From Prevotellaceae bacterium (GTDB lineage Bacteria; Bacteroidota; Bacteroidia; Bacteroidales; UBA932), in NCBI GenBank assembly GCA_031278495.1, contig JAITKG010000016.1:1-14526 (forward strand): a stretch of 14,526 nt of DNA, read 5' to 3'. This document shows, in pieces, positions 7,710 through 13,908 of the stretch. Both the position numbers and the translations under genes were made by a program. Positions within the stretch are counted from its first letter, which is position 1, and every line of letters begins with the position of its first letter. The notes beneath the pieces are model-generated. The model did not search any database, had not been told where the DNA came from, and saw only the letters and a program-made list of their open reading frames with translations.

Positions 7710-8750
7710 ATGAATGCTAAAAAATGGCTATTTATTATTATCCTGTTCTTCTCTTTGCTGTGCACAGGTTTCCTTGTTGAAAAACTCATCACGCTTTACC
7801 GTATTTCCTATAAAGAGAATGTCCGGGAAAGCGCATTTTTGTATGTCCCTACGGGCGCATGCCTCGCAACGGTTATCGACAGTTTACGCGCCCATGCTTT
7901 GCTGATTGATGAATCTACTTTTTTAGCGGCGTCGCAGAAAAGCGATTATAAAACTTTCACCGTACGTCCCGGACGTTACCGGGTAGCGAAAGGGATGACC
8001 AATACAGACCTGTTGCGCATGCTTAACTTCGGCTGGCAGGAGCCGGTGAAAATAGTTATTGCCGGACCTATCCGTTCTAACGGGAAACTGGCAAAAACGC
8101 TTTCCCGTTATGTAGAGCCGGATTCGGCAACATTATTCCGGGCATTATCCGGCGGCAGCGTGCTGCAACGTTTCGGCTACACGCCTGACAACGTATTGGG
8201 AATGATTATACCGAATACTTATGAAGTGTATTGGAATATTACTGCGGAAGAACTCCTGCAACGGCTGCATAAGGAAAATATAAAATTCTGGAACGGAACG
8301 CGGACGCAACTGCTCGAAACCATTGGGCTGACACGCAACGAAGCCGTTACCCTCGCCGCTATCGTCAATGAAGAAACAAATAAAACGGACGAGATGCCGC
8401 GTATCGCAGGGGTTTATATGAACCGGCTGGCAAAAGGTATTGCGTTACAGGCTGACCCCACTTTAAAATTTGCATGGAACGATTTTACGATAAAACGAGT
8501 ACTCAACAAACATAAGACTATTGATTCGCCCTACAACACTTATAAATATCCCGGTTTGCCGCCGGGACCTATTTGTATTCCTTCGATTGCCGCCATTGAC
8601 GCCGTGCTGCATTACGAGCGGCATAATTACCTTTATTTTTGCGCCGACGCCGGCTTCACCGGTTATCATGTATTCGCGCAAACACTCGCGCAGCACAACA
8701 AAAACGCGCAAGCATACCAAAAAGCGCTTAACCAAAAAAGAATTTTTTAA
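7710..8750 (+). CDS. mltG: Endolytic peptidoglycan transglycosylase MltG (YceG-like)
   Basis: MltG is an inner-membrane enzyme that cuts nascent glycan strands and sets their length. The 346-residue product has a short cytoplasmic N-terminus, a transmembrane helix at about 6-25, a small LysM-like region and the YceG catalytic domain. Family signatures are LAAIVNEETNKTDEMPRIAG (215-234), VYMNRLAKGIALQADPTLKF (235-254) and SPYNTYKYPGLPPGPICIPS (273-292). Length matches the E. coli protein (340). The usual I-V-E-x-E-T motif reads I-V-N-E-E-T here: Asn220 replaces the first Glu while Glu222 is kept. The TAA stop (8748-8750) is the first unit of a heptamer array. Confidence 0.94.
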   Translation: MNAKKWLFIIILFFSLLCTGFLVEKLITLYRISYKENVRESAFLYVPTGACLATVIDSLRAHALLIDESTFLAASQKSDYKTFTVRPGRYRVAKGMTNTDLLRMLNFGWQEPVKIVIAGPIRSNGKLAKTLSRYVEPDSATLFRALSGGSVLQRFGYTPDNVLGMIIPNTYEVYWNITAEELLQRLHKENIKFWNGTRTQLLETIGLTRNEAVTLAAIVNEETNKTDEMPRIAGVYMNRLAKGIALQADPTLKFAWNDFTIKRVLNKHKTIDSPYNTYKYPGLPPGPICIPSIAAIDAVLHYERHNYLYFCADAGFTGYHVFAQTLAQHNKNAQAYQKALNQKRIF

Positions 8751-8775
8751 TGATTAGTAGTTAGTGGTTAGCTGG
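8748..8775. repeat. Heptamer array starting with the mltG stop codon
   Basis: Four 7-bp units: TAATGAT, TAGTAGT, TAGTGGT and TAGCTGG. Each begins with a stop triplet, and the first one, at 8748, is the mltG stop itself. The last unit runs into the GC palindrome at 8771. Successive stops fall in different reading frames. Confidence 0.8.
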
Positions 8776-8784
8776 CGCGCCAGC
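8771..8784. repeat. Perfect 14-bp GC-rich palindrome (repeat core)
   Basis: GCTGGCGCGCCAGC is its own reverse complement. Near copies occur at 9733-9746, 13644-13657, 13764-13777 and 13817-13830, with a hairpin variant at 14248-14262. In each case a short-period tandem array follows directly. Confidence 0.85.
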
Positions 8785-8788
8785 CACT

Positions 8789-8816
8789 TTCAACTTTCAA
8801 TTTTCAATTTTCAACT
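8789..8816. repeat. Heptamer array TTCAACT/TTCAATT (4 units)
   Basis: Four 7-bp units in mirror order: TTCAACT, TTCAATT, TTCAATT, TTCAACT. On the minus strand each holds TGA. The array overlaps the expected -33 position of the pyrF promoter, supplying TTTC at 8802-8805. Confidence 0.85.
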
Positions 8817-8832
8817 GAATTTCGTACATTTG
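8802..8832 (+). promoter_or_regulatory. Candidate promoter of pyrF
   Basis: TACATTTG at 8825-8832 is a perfect TAnnTTTG -7 box. It lies 19 bp after TTTC (8802-8805), one mismatch from the TTTG -33 element. The pyrF ATG follows 23 nt later. The -33 element is inside the heptamer array, so the repeat may have been co-opted as promoter sequence. Confidence 0.55.
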
Positions 8833-8855
8833 TTCCTGCATTTCATCAGAATAAA

Positions 8856-9686
8856 ATGACGGCACAAGCATTATATGAACAAATCCTGCGCAAGCGATCA
8901 TTCCTTTGCGTGGGGCTGGACAGCGATATAAAAAAATTACCGGCACACCTGTTATCCCTGCCTGACCCTTTATTTTCCTTCAACCGCGCGATTATTGACG
9001 CTACGGCGGCGTATGCGGTAGCGTTCAAGCCAAACGTGGCGTTCTATGAGGCGCTTGGCGCAAGCGGTTGGGCGCAGTTGGAAAAAACCGTGCAGTATAT
9101 CCGGCAATGCTATCCCGAGATGTTCATCATTGCCGACGCCAAGCGCGGCGACGTTGGCAACACTTCCCGCCAGTATGCCGAAGCGTTTTTTAAAAACATG
9201 GACGTAGACGCCGTAACGCTTTCGCCTTACATGGGACGCGACGCCGTGCAGCCTTTTTTGGAATACAGCGGCAAATGGGCGGTATTATTGGCATTGACCT
9301 CTAATGCCTCAGCCGCCGATTTTGAAACCCTGACCGTCGCCGGCGGCAGGAAACTGTATGAAACGGTATTGGAAACATCGTCGGCATGGGGCACGGTTGA
9401 TAATATAATGTATGTAGTGGGCGCCACGCAGGCGGCAATGCTGGAAGGGATACGGAAAATCATTCCGCGCCATTTCCTTTTAGTTCCAGGCATTGGCGCG
9501 CAGGGCGGCAACCTGCAAGAGGTAATCAAATATGGATGCAATAAACAAGCCGGCTTACTGGTGAACTCTTCACGTGAAATCATTTTTGCCGACCATAGCC
9601 GCCACTTTGCCCAAGCCGCCACTGAAAAAGCGCGCGAAATACAATCGGCATTTGCAAATGGAGAGTGGATAATGAATAATGAATAA
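8856..9686 (+). CDS. pyrF: Orotidine 5'-phosphate decarboxylase, type 2
   Basis: PyrF carries out the last step of UMP synthesis, decarboxylating OMP in the cytoplasm. The 276-residue frame has the type-2 (longer, mycobacterial/Bacteroidota) layout: FLCVGLDSD (16-24), AFKPNVAFYEALG (56-68), the catalytic ADAKRGDVGNTSRQYAEAF (93-111) with Asp94, Lys96 and Asp99, VVGATQ (187-192), PGIGAQGG (211-218) and NSSREI (237-242). The enzyme body appears complete. The last residues (about GEWIMNNE) are encoded by a 7-bp repeat array, and the TAA stop at 9684-9686 belongs to that array, so the native C-terminus and stop may have been replaced. Its promoter is upstream at 8802-8832. Confidence 0.95.
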   Translation: MTAQALYEQILRKRSFLCVGLDSDIKKLPAHLLSLPDPLFSFNRAIIDATAAYAVAFKPNVAFYEALGASGWAQLEKTVQYIRQCYPEMFIIADAKRGDVGNTSRQYAEAFFKNMDVDAVTLSPYMGRDAVQPFLEYSGKWAVLLALTSNASAADFETLTVAGGRKLYETVLETSSAWGTVDNIMYVVGATQAAMLEGIRKIIPRHFLLVPGIGAQGGNLQEVIKYGCNKQAGLLVNSSREIIFADHSRHFAQAATEKAREIQSAFANGEWIMNNE

Positions 9687-9730
9687 AAAACAAGGAACAA
9701 CGAATAATGAATAATGAATAGTGAACAATA
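9661..9730. repeat. Heptamer array (10 units) spanning the 3' end of pyrF
   Basis: Ten 7-bp units can be laid end to end: GAGAGTG, GATAATG, AATAATG, AATAAAA, AACAAGG, AACAACG, AATAATG, AATAATG, AATAGTG, AACAATA. The first three and part of the fourth are inside pyrF. TAA or TAG triplets occur at the same place in most units (9670, 9677, 9684, 9705, 9712, 9719), and the one at 9684 is the pyrF stop. Many units also hold the overlapping stop/start TAATG. Confidence 0.85.
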
Positions 9731-9732
9731 AC

Positions 9733-9746
9733 GCTGGCGCGGCAGC
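9733..9746. repeat. GC-rich repeat core, imperfect palindrome
   Basis: GCTGGCGCGGCAGC differs by one base from the perfect palindrome at 8771-8784. Tandem arrays lie on both sides: heptamers before it and octamers after it. Confidence 0.75.
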
Positions 9747-9748
9747 CT

Positions 9749-9772
9749 CTTAATCCCTTAATCACTTAATCT
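9749..9772. repeat. Octamer array CTTAATCN (3 units)
   Basis: Three 8-bp units: CTTAATCC, CTTAATCA, CTTAATCT. Each contains TAA. It lies between the GC core and the start of the ubiD-ogt frame; the TAA at 9759-9761 is in the ubiD frame and rules out an upstream extension of that gene. Confidence 0.8.
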
Positions 9773-9783
9773 CTATTTTTTTC

Positions 9784-9818
9784 AACTTATGACTTACGAC
9801 TTACGGCTAAAAACTTAC
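9784..9818. repeat. Heptamer array (5 units) carrying the ubiD start codon
   Basis: Units AACTTAT, GACTTAC, GACTTAC, GGCTAAA, AACTTAC. The ATG at 9789 is formed across units 1 and 2. The array encodes the first residues MTYDLRLKTY; from about residue 12 the sequence becomes typical UbiD. Confidence 0.85.
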
Positions 9819-12041
9819 GATTGCCTCCGCATCCGGGAGTTTGTCAACCCTGTGTTGGAAATGGCGGAGATAGCCGACCGCATGGCAAAAAGCGGCAATG
9901 GTGGAAAAGCCTTGCTCTTTGAGAACACCGGCACGGAATTTCCGGTGTTGATGAATTTGTACGGGTCGCCTTCACGCATGTTGCAGGCATTGGGACTAAG
10001 CTCCTACGGCGAGGTGGAGCAGAAATTCAACCGGCTGTTTGCAGACGTACTGTCCCCAAAGCAAACATTGTGGGATAAGCTGAAATTGCTTCCGGCATTG
10101 CAGCAGGCGACGCAATGGCTGCCGAAAGTAAGCGGGGAACGCGGTCGCTGCCAAGAGGTAGTGATGCCGCAGCCCGACTTGTCGAAGTTACCGGTATTGC
10201 AGTGCTGGCCGCACGATGGCGGGCGTTTCATCACCTTGCCGATGGTGCATACGAAAGACCCCGTAACCGGCGCGCGCAATATGGGCATGTACCGGATGCA
10301 GGTTTTTTCCGCTACCACTGCCGGCATGCACTGGCATCGCCACAAGACCGGCGCAAAACACTTTGCCGCTTTTGCGGCGCAGCTCGGGGACGGGCGTTTT
10401 CCGGTAGCGGTGGCGTTGGGCGGCGACCCGGTTTATGCCTATTGCGCCGTTGCGCCCATGCCCGAAAACGTGGATGAATATTTGCTGGCGGGTTTTCTGC
10501 GGAATAAGCCGGCGCTATTGGCGCGTTGTTTGACGCAGCCGCTGGAAGTGCCTGCCGATGCTGATTTTGTCATCGAGGGCTATGTGGATGCGCATGCGTT
10601 GCCCGAAGTAGAAGGTCCTTTCGGCGACCATACCGGGTTTTATTCCTTGGAAGATTTGTATCCGGTGATGCAGGTAACGTGCATCACGCACCGCAAGGAC
10701 GCCATATATCCTGCTACGGTAGTCGGTATCCCGCCGCAGGAAGACGCCTGCCTGTCGCAAGCGACGGAGCGGATTTTTTTAGCGCCTGTCCGGTTGGCGT
10801 TAGCGCCGGAGATAGTAGATATGCACCTGCCCGTAGAAGGCGTGTCGCATAATTTGGCGATTGTAAAAATAAAAAACGACTATCCGGGGCAGGCAATAAA
10901 AGTGGCGCATGCCTTGTGGGGCGCCGGGCAAATGATGTTTAACAAAATAATGATAGTAGTAGACGGCGAAGTGGATATTACCGATTACCCTGCATTGGCG
11001 CGGTATGTAGCGCAACACTACCATCCCTCGTCGGATACTTATTTCAGCAGCGGACCGCTGGACGTCTTAGACCATGCCGCCAGCGCGCCGGCTTTCGGCG
11101 GGAAAATCTGCATGGACGCTACCGCATCCGCCACAAAAGGAAAAGACGCCGCAGAGGAGGGAAAAGAACCATGCTACGCCTTTATTCACAAAGGCGATAA
11201 ATGTCCCCCTTCGCCGCGCGTGGTAGTGCAATTCGACAAGCCGGTTCCGCTGGACGACATTGCCACATGCGTATGGCTGCTGGGAAACAACATAGACGCT
11301 GTGCGCGATTGCCGCATAACGGACGGGCAATTACTCATCGACGCAACCACCAAGAGCGGACAAGTGTTTCCCCGCCGTTGGCCCAACATTGTATGCGCCT
11401 CCGGCGAAACCATTGCGGCGGTGGATGCGCGTTGGGAACGTTTAGGGCTGGGCGCATTCATCGCCTCGCCTTCGTTGCGCTACAAACGCCTGTTGCAAAA
11501 GGGCGGCGCGGCGGTGGCATTGCCCGAAGAGGAATTGTTGCGCATGCCCCACGACACCGTCTACTACCGCTCGCCTGCCGGATGGTTGAAAATAGCAGCC
11601 ACGAAGACCCATATCCGCGCAGTGGCGTTTTGCGAAGAAGCGCCTCCTGAACCGCAGCCGGCAATAGAAAACCCGGTATTGAAAAAATGTACCGGGCAGT
11701 TAAACGAATATTTTGCCGGCACACGCACATCCTTTGCCCTGCCGTTAGAGCTTATCGGCTCGGACTTTCAACTGCGCGTGTGGAAAGAATTGCAAACTAT
11801 TCCGTATGGCGAAACCATTTCCTATACGGAATTATCGCAGCGGATTGGCGACGAAAAAGCTATACGCGCCGCAGGCATAGCCAATGCGAAAAACCGCATA
11901 GCTATTATTGTTCCATGTCATCGCGTAATTGGCGCTGACGGCAAATTAGTTGGTTATGCCGGCGGATTGCACCGTAAAGAATGGTTGCTTAGATTGGAAA
12001 TGCAACATACCTCGCAAGGGCTTTTTAGAATGACGAACTAA
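9789..12041 (+). CDS. Fusion: UbiD-type prenyl-FMN decarboxylase + O6-alkylguanine-DNA alkyltransferase (Ogt)
   Basis: One 750-codon frame holds two unrelated enzymes. Residues about 12-576 are UbiD family: NPVLEMAEIADRM (20-32), GKALLFENTGTEFPVLMNL (39-57), the cofactor/metal segment RNMGMYRMQV (163-172), and EVEGPFGDHTGF (273-284) with the conserved acidic residues. UbiD enzymes need prenylated FMN from UbiX; the substrate here is unknown. Residues 586-750 are a complete Ogt, starting MPHDTVYYRSPAGWLKI, with FQLRVWKELQTIPYGETISY (660-679) and the acceptor Cys710 in VPCHRVIG. Ogt moves alkyl groups from guanine O6 to this cysteine. The linker is only about 10 residues. Met586 (ATG at 11544) has an AGAGGAA 9 nt upstream, so Ogt might also be made separately. 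The UbiD N-terminus is atypical: the usual first ~18 residues are replaced by repeat-encoded MTYDLRLKTYD. Confidence 0.9.
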   Translation: MTYDLRLKTYDCLRIREFVNPVLEMAEIADRMAKSGNGGKALLFENTGTEFPVLMNLYGSPSRMLQALGLSSYGEVEQKFNRLFADVLSPKQTLWDKLKLLPALQQATQWLPKVSGERGRCQEVVMPQPDLSKLPVLQCWPHDGGRFITLPMVHTKDPVTGARNMGMYRMQVFSATTAGMHWHRHKTGAKHFAAFAAQLGDGRFPVAVALGGDPVYAYCAVAPMPENVDEYLLAGFLRNKPALLARCLTQPLEVPADADFVIEGYVDAHALPEVEGPFGDHTGFYSLEDLYPVMQVTCITHRKDAIYPATVVGIPPQEDACLSQATERIFLAPVRLALAPEIVDMHLPVEGVSHNLAIVKIKNDYPGQAIKVAHALWGAGQMMFNKIMIVVDGEVDITDYPALARYVAQHYHPSSDTYFSSGPLDVLDHAASAPAFGGKICMDATASATKGKDAAEEGKEPCYAFIHKGDKCPPSPRVVVQFDKPVPLDDIATCVWLLGNNIDAVRDCRITDGQLLIDATTKSGQVFPRRWPNIVCASGETIAAVDARWERLGLGAFIASPSLRYKRLLQKGGAAVALPEEELLRMPHDTVYYRSPAGWLKIAATKTHIRAVAFCEEAPPEPQPAIENPVLKKCTGQLNEYFAGTRTSFALPLELIGSDFQLRVWKELQTIPYGETISYTELSQRIGDEKAIRAAGIANAKNRIAIIVPCHRVIGADGKLVGYAGGLHRKEWLLRLEMQHTSQGLFRMTN
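11528..11534 (+). promoter_or_regulatory. Possible internal ribosome binding site for the Ogt part
   Basis: AGAGGAA ends 9 nt before the in-frame ATG at 11544, which is exactly where a free-standing Ogt would start. Bacteroidota rely little on Shine-Dalgarno pairing and the match could be chance, so this is only a hint that ogt was once, or still is, translated on its own. Confidence 0.25.
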
Positions 12042-12083
12042 GAATGCCGGCGCACCGCTCCCATGCTTTGCGGACGGCGGAAA

Positions 12084-13583
12084 TCACTTTAGTAATTCTT
12101 CATACTTGAATTTTGCTTCTGCGCCTATTTTCATATAGAGGTTGTTATTCTTCATGAATTTCACATAGCCTGTTCCGGTATCAATATCAATGATAGCAAG
12201 CGCATGTGTTGATTTTTTCAATTGGTCAAACAGGGCTTTTGATATGGAAAGGGACTGTTGCAAATCTTTTGCATCAATGGCAATGCCGTTGCTGTTGACA
12301 GATGGCCGCTCTATCGTTAAGTTGTTGATGAGTGGCGTGGAAAACGGCGTATTGTTTTCATCCAACAACCATACATTGAGTTTGGCTGCTACCGGCATAC
12401 TGTTTTTGAAATGCAACTGCAACTTTAATTCCTCTAACGATATTGACGACATGTTAATGCCGATAGTGTCCCGTAATACTAAATTTTCCGCTTTTACAAA
12501 GAGCGGGATTCGTATGCTGATAACGGGTTGAATATTGTCTTTTACCCTCAAAAAATTGCGTTTCACCTTCCCGTCCGGATTGGAGGCGCAAGTGAACGAA
12601 AATACAATTTTCCTCGTGTCCTTATTAAGTATTTGCCCGAATCTTTCGCACTGGATAGTCGCGGGCGTATTCGCTATGGGGTCGGTATAACCCGGCGCTA
12701 ATATATCCACGATTTTATTGAGGGGTTCGGTAGCAAGCAACTGCCCGTTCCCGCCGTAAGCCGTGATCTTATCTAATGTTAAACGGAAAGGAATACCCAT
12801 AGAATTTTGAATATCCGCCACCATTTTTAGCACATCAAATTCCAATGACGTAGCCGTTATATTCAGGTCGTCCATAATATTCAATTCAATCGAATCCTTT
12901 ACGGTTACTGTTTCTTTTCCGAAATAGCCGAACACGGCGGTATAATAATTTTGAATGTTTTGAATTTGTATATTCAGGTTCGTATTGAAAGAAGCAGGTA
13001 TCGTTCCTTTTAAGCGTATCTGGACTTCCAACTGTTTTTTGTCTTTCGGTACTATTTTACATGCCGGGATATTAACATCCGTTGTGGCGGTTACATCTGC
13101 GGTATATGGTTGCCCGTTTACAAGAATTTGCGGGAAAGTTACTTCCACTAAATTTAATGATGCGGGCAGCCCGCTAAAAACAATTTTCACCGGTAAGCCG
13201 GAACAAAGGAGGCTATCCAGTTCCCTGCCGTCGTCAGGCAATAACGGAAAAGATAAAGGAGGCAACTTAACGTCCACATCGCCGGTCCCCGCTGAATAGG
13301 GTATGGGCAGGTTCGCATTTACATTGGGTATGGAAAACCAACCGTCTTTCGACGGGAGTTGAATATTTTCCACAGTATAAATAAAGCCGGACGTGTCCTC
13401 TTCGTAGAAAATGTTAGGCTGGCTGTTCAGTGTAAGCGTATCCTGGATAAGCGGGAGGAGAAACGTAGGATGTAATTCGTTCAAAGAAATTTTACTGGCG
13501 TCGAAATCTCCTTCGCCTATGCAGGATGCAAATCCGATAGAAAGAAGAGAGAATAACACAATGATGAGTTTAATCTTTTTCAT
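12084..13583 (-). CDS. Uncharacterised Bacteroidota lipoprotein
   Basis: From the ATG at 13583 this is 499 residues; a TTG two codons upstream is not needed. The start MKKIKLIIVLFSLLSIGFASC is a lipoprotein signal peptide with the lipidated Cys at residue 21. The residues after it (IGEGDFD) are acidic, as in signals for surface display of Bacteroidota lipoproteins. The remainder has no recognised catalytic motif. It is rich in beta-prone stretches of alternating hydrophobic and polar residues with many Asn, Thr and Pro, for example FLLPLIQDTLTL, KIVFSGLPASLNLVEVTFPQI and FRLTLDKITAYGGNGQLLA, suggesting repeated immunoglobulin-like or sandwich beta-domains. It ends in a short charged helix (AEAKFKYEELLK). 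It is convergent with the UbiD-Ogt gene, 42 bp apart. I do not recognise a named family. Confidence 0.8.
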   Translation of the reverse strand: MKKIKLIIVLFSLLSIGFASCIGEGDFDASKISLNELHPTFLLPLIQDTLTLNSQPNIFYEEDTSGFIYTVENIQLPSKDGWFSIPNVNANLPIPYSAGTGDVDVKLPPLSFPLLPDDGRELDSLLCSGLPVKIVFSGLPASLNLVEVTFPQILVNGQPYTADVTATTDVNIPACKIVPKDKKQLEVQIRLKGTIPASFNTNLNIQIQNIQNYYTAVFGYFGKETVTVKDSIELNIMDDLNITATSLEFDVLKMVADIQNSMGIPFRLTLDKITAYGGNGQLLATEPLNKIVDILAPGYTDPIANTPATIQCERFGQILNKDTRKIVFSFTCASNPDGKVKRNFLRVKDNIQPVISIRIPLFVKAENLVLRDTIGINMSSISLEELKLQLHFKNSMPVAAKLNVWLLDENNTPFSTPLINNLTIERPSVNSNGIAIDAKDLQQSLSISKALFDQLKKSTHALAIIDIDTGTGYVKFMKNNNLYMKIGAEAKFKYEELLK

Positions 13584-13602
13584 GACCAAAAATATAATAG
13601 CA

Positions 13603-13610
13603 CAAAAGTA
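13603..13610 (-). promoter_or_regulatory. -7 promoter box of the lipoprotein gene
   Basis: On the minus strand this reads TACTTTTG, a perfect TAnnTTTG match, 19 nt before the ATG at 13583. It supports that ATG as the start. No clear TTTG -33 element lies 19 bp further upstream. Confidence 0.5.
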
Positions 13611-13643
13611 CGAATAATTTTTTAATTAGCCGTTACCTAAAAT

Positions 13644-13657
13644 GCTGCCGCGCCAGC
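13644..13657. repeat. GC-rich repeat core
   Basis: GCTGCCGCGCCAGC, one base from the perfect palindrome at 8771-8784. It is followed at once by CC and an 11-unit heptamer array. Confidence 0.75.
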
Positions 13658-13659
13658 CC

Positions 13660-13736
13660 AACAGCAAACGGCAAACGACGCACGGTGAACGGCGCAGTTG
13701 AGAGTTGAAAGTTGAGAGTTGAAAGTTTAAAGTTTC
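13660..13736. repeat. Heptamer array, 11 units with drifting sequence
   Basis: Eleven 7-bp units keep register while changing content: AACAGCA, AACGGCA, AACGACG, CACGGTG, AACGGCG, CAGTTGA, GAGTTGA, AAGTTGA, GAGTTGA, AAGTTTA, AAGTTTC. The middle units carry TGA every 7 nt (13699, 13706, 13713, 13720). The first half is the reverse-complement relative of the array at 14043-14098. Confidence 0.85.
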
Positions 13737-13748
13737 CGCCGCGCCAGC

Positions 13749-13823
13749 CACATCTTCACATCAGTTGCCGCGTCAGCCACATTTCCACATTTTCACATCT
13801 CCACATCTTCACATCAGTTGCCG
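13749..13823. repeat. Octamer arrays with a 22-bp direct repeat
   Basis: Units of 8 bp, CACATCTT, CACATCAG, then after a GC core (13764-13777, GTTGCCGCGTCAGC) CACATTTC, CACATTTT, CACATCTC, CACATCTT, CACATCAG. The 22 bp at 13749-13770 recur exactly at 13802-13823. A second core, GTTGCCGGCGCAGC, ends the block at 13817-13830. Confidence 0.85.
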
Positions 13824-13843
13824 GCGCAGCCCAATTCTTAATT

Positions 13844-13880
13844 CCCCCTGTTCCCCCTTCGGGGGTTAGGGGGCTTTTTT
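13844..13880 (+). terminator. Nested C/G hairpin with T-tract
   Basis: Inner stem CCCCC (13853-13857) pairs with GGGGG (13861-13865) across a TTC loop. Outer stem CCCCCT (13844-13849) pairs with AGGGGG (13868-13873), and six T follow a C. It has the form of an intrinsic terminator on the plus strand, but there is no plus-strand gene upstream to terminate. It shares AGGGGGCTTT with the nested palindrome at 262-381, so it may be a dispersed repeat rather than a working terminator. Confidence 0.5.
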
Positions 13881-13908
13881 ATTTTCTTAACTCCCCTGCC
13901 GCGCCGCG

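Noticed and set aside
9580..9765. Minus-strand frame with repeated IHYSLFII-like residues
   Set aside because: It is the translation of the heptamer array plus antisense pyrF, not a gene.
13584..13589. TTG start two codons before the lipoprotein ATG
   Set aside because: The ATG at 13583 begins a standard MKK signal peptide and is better supported.
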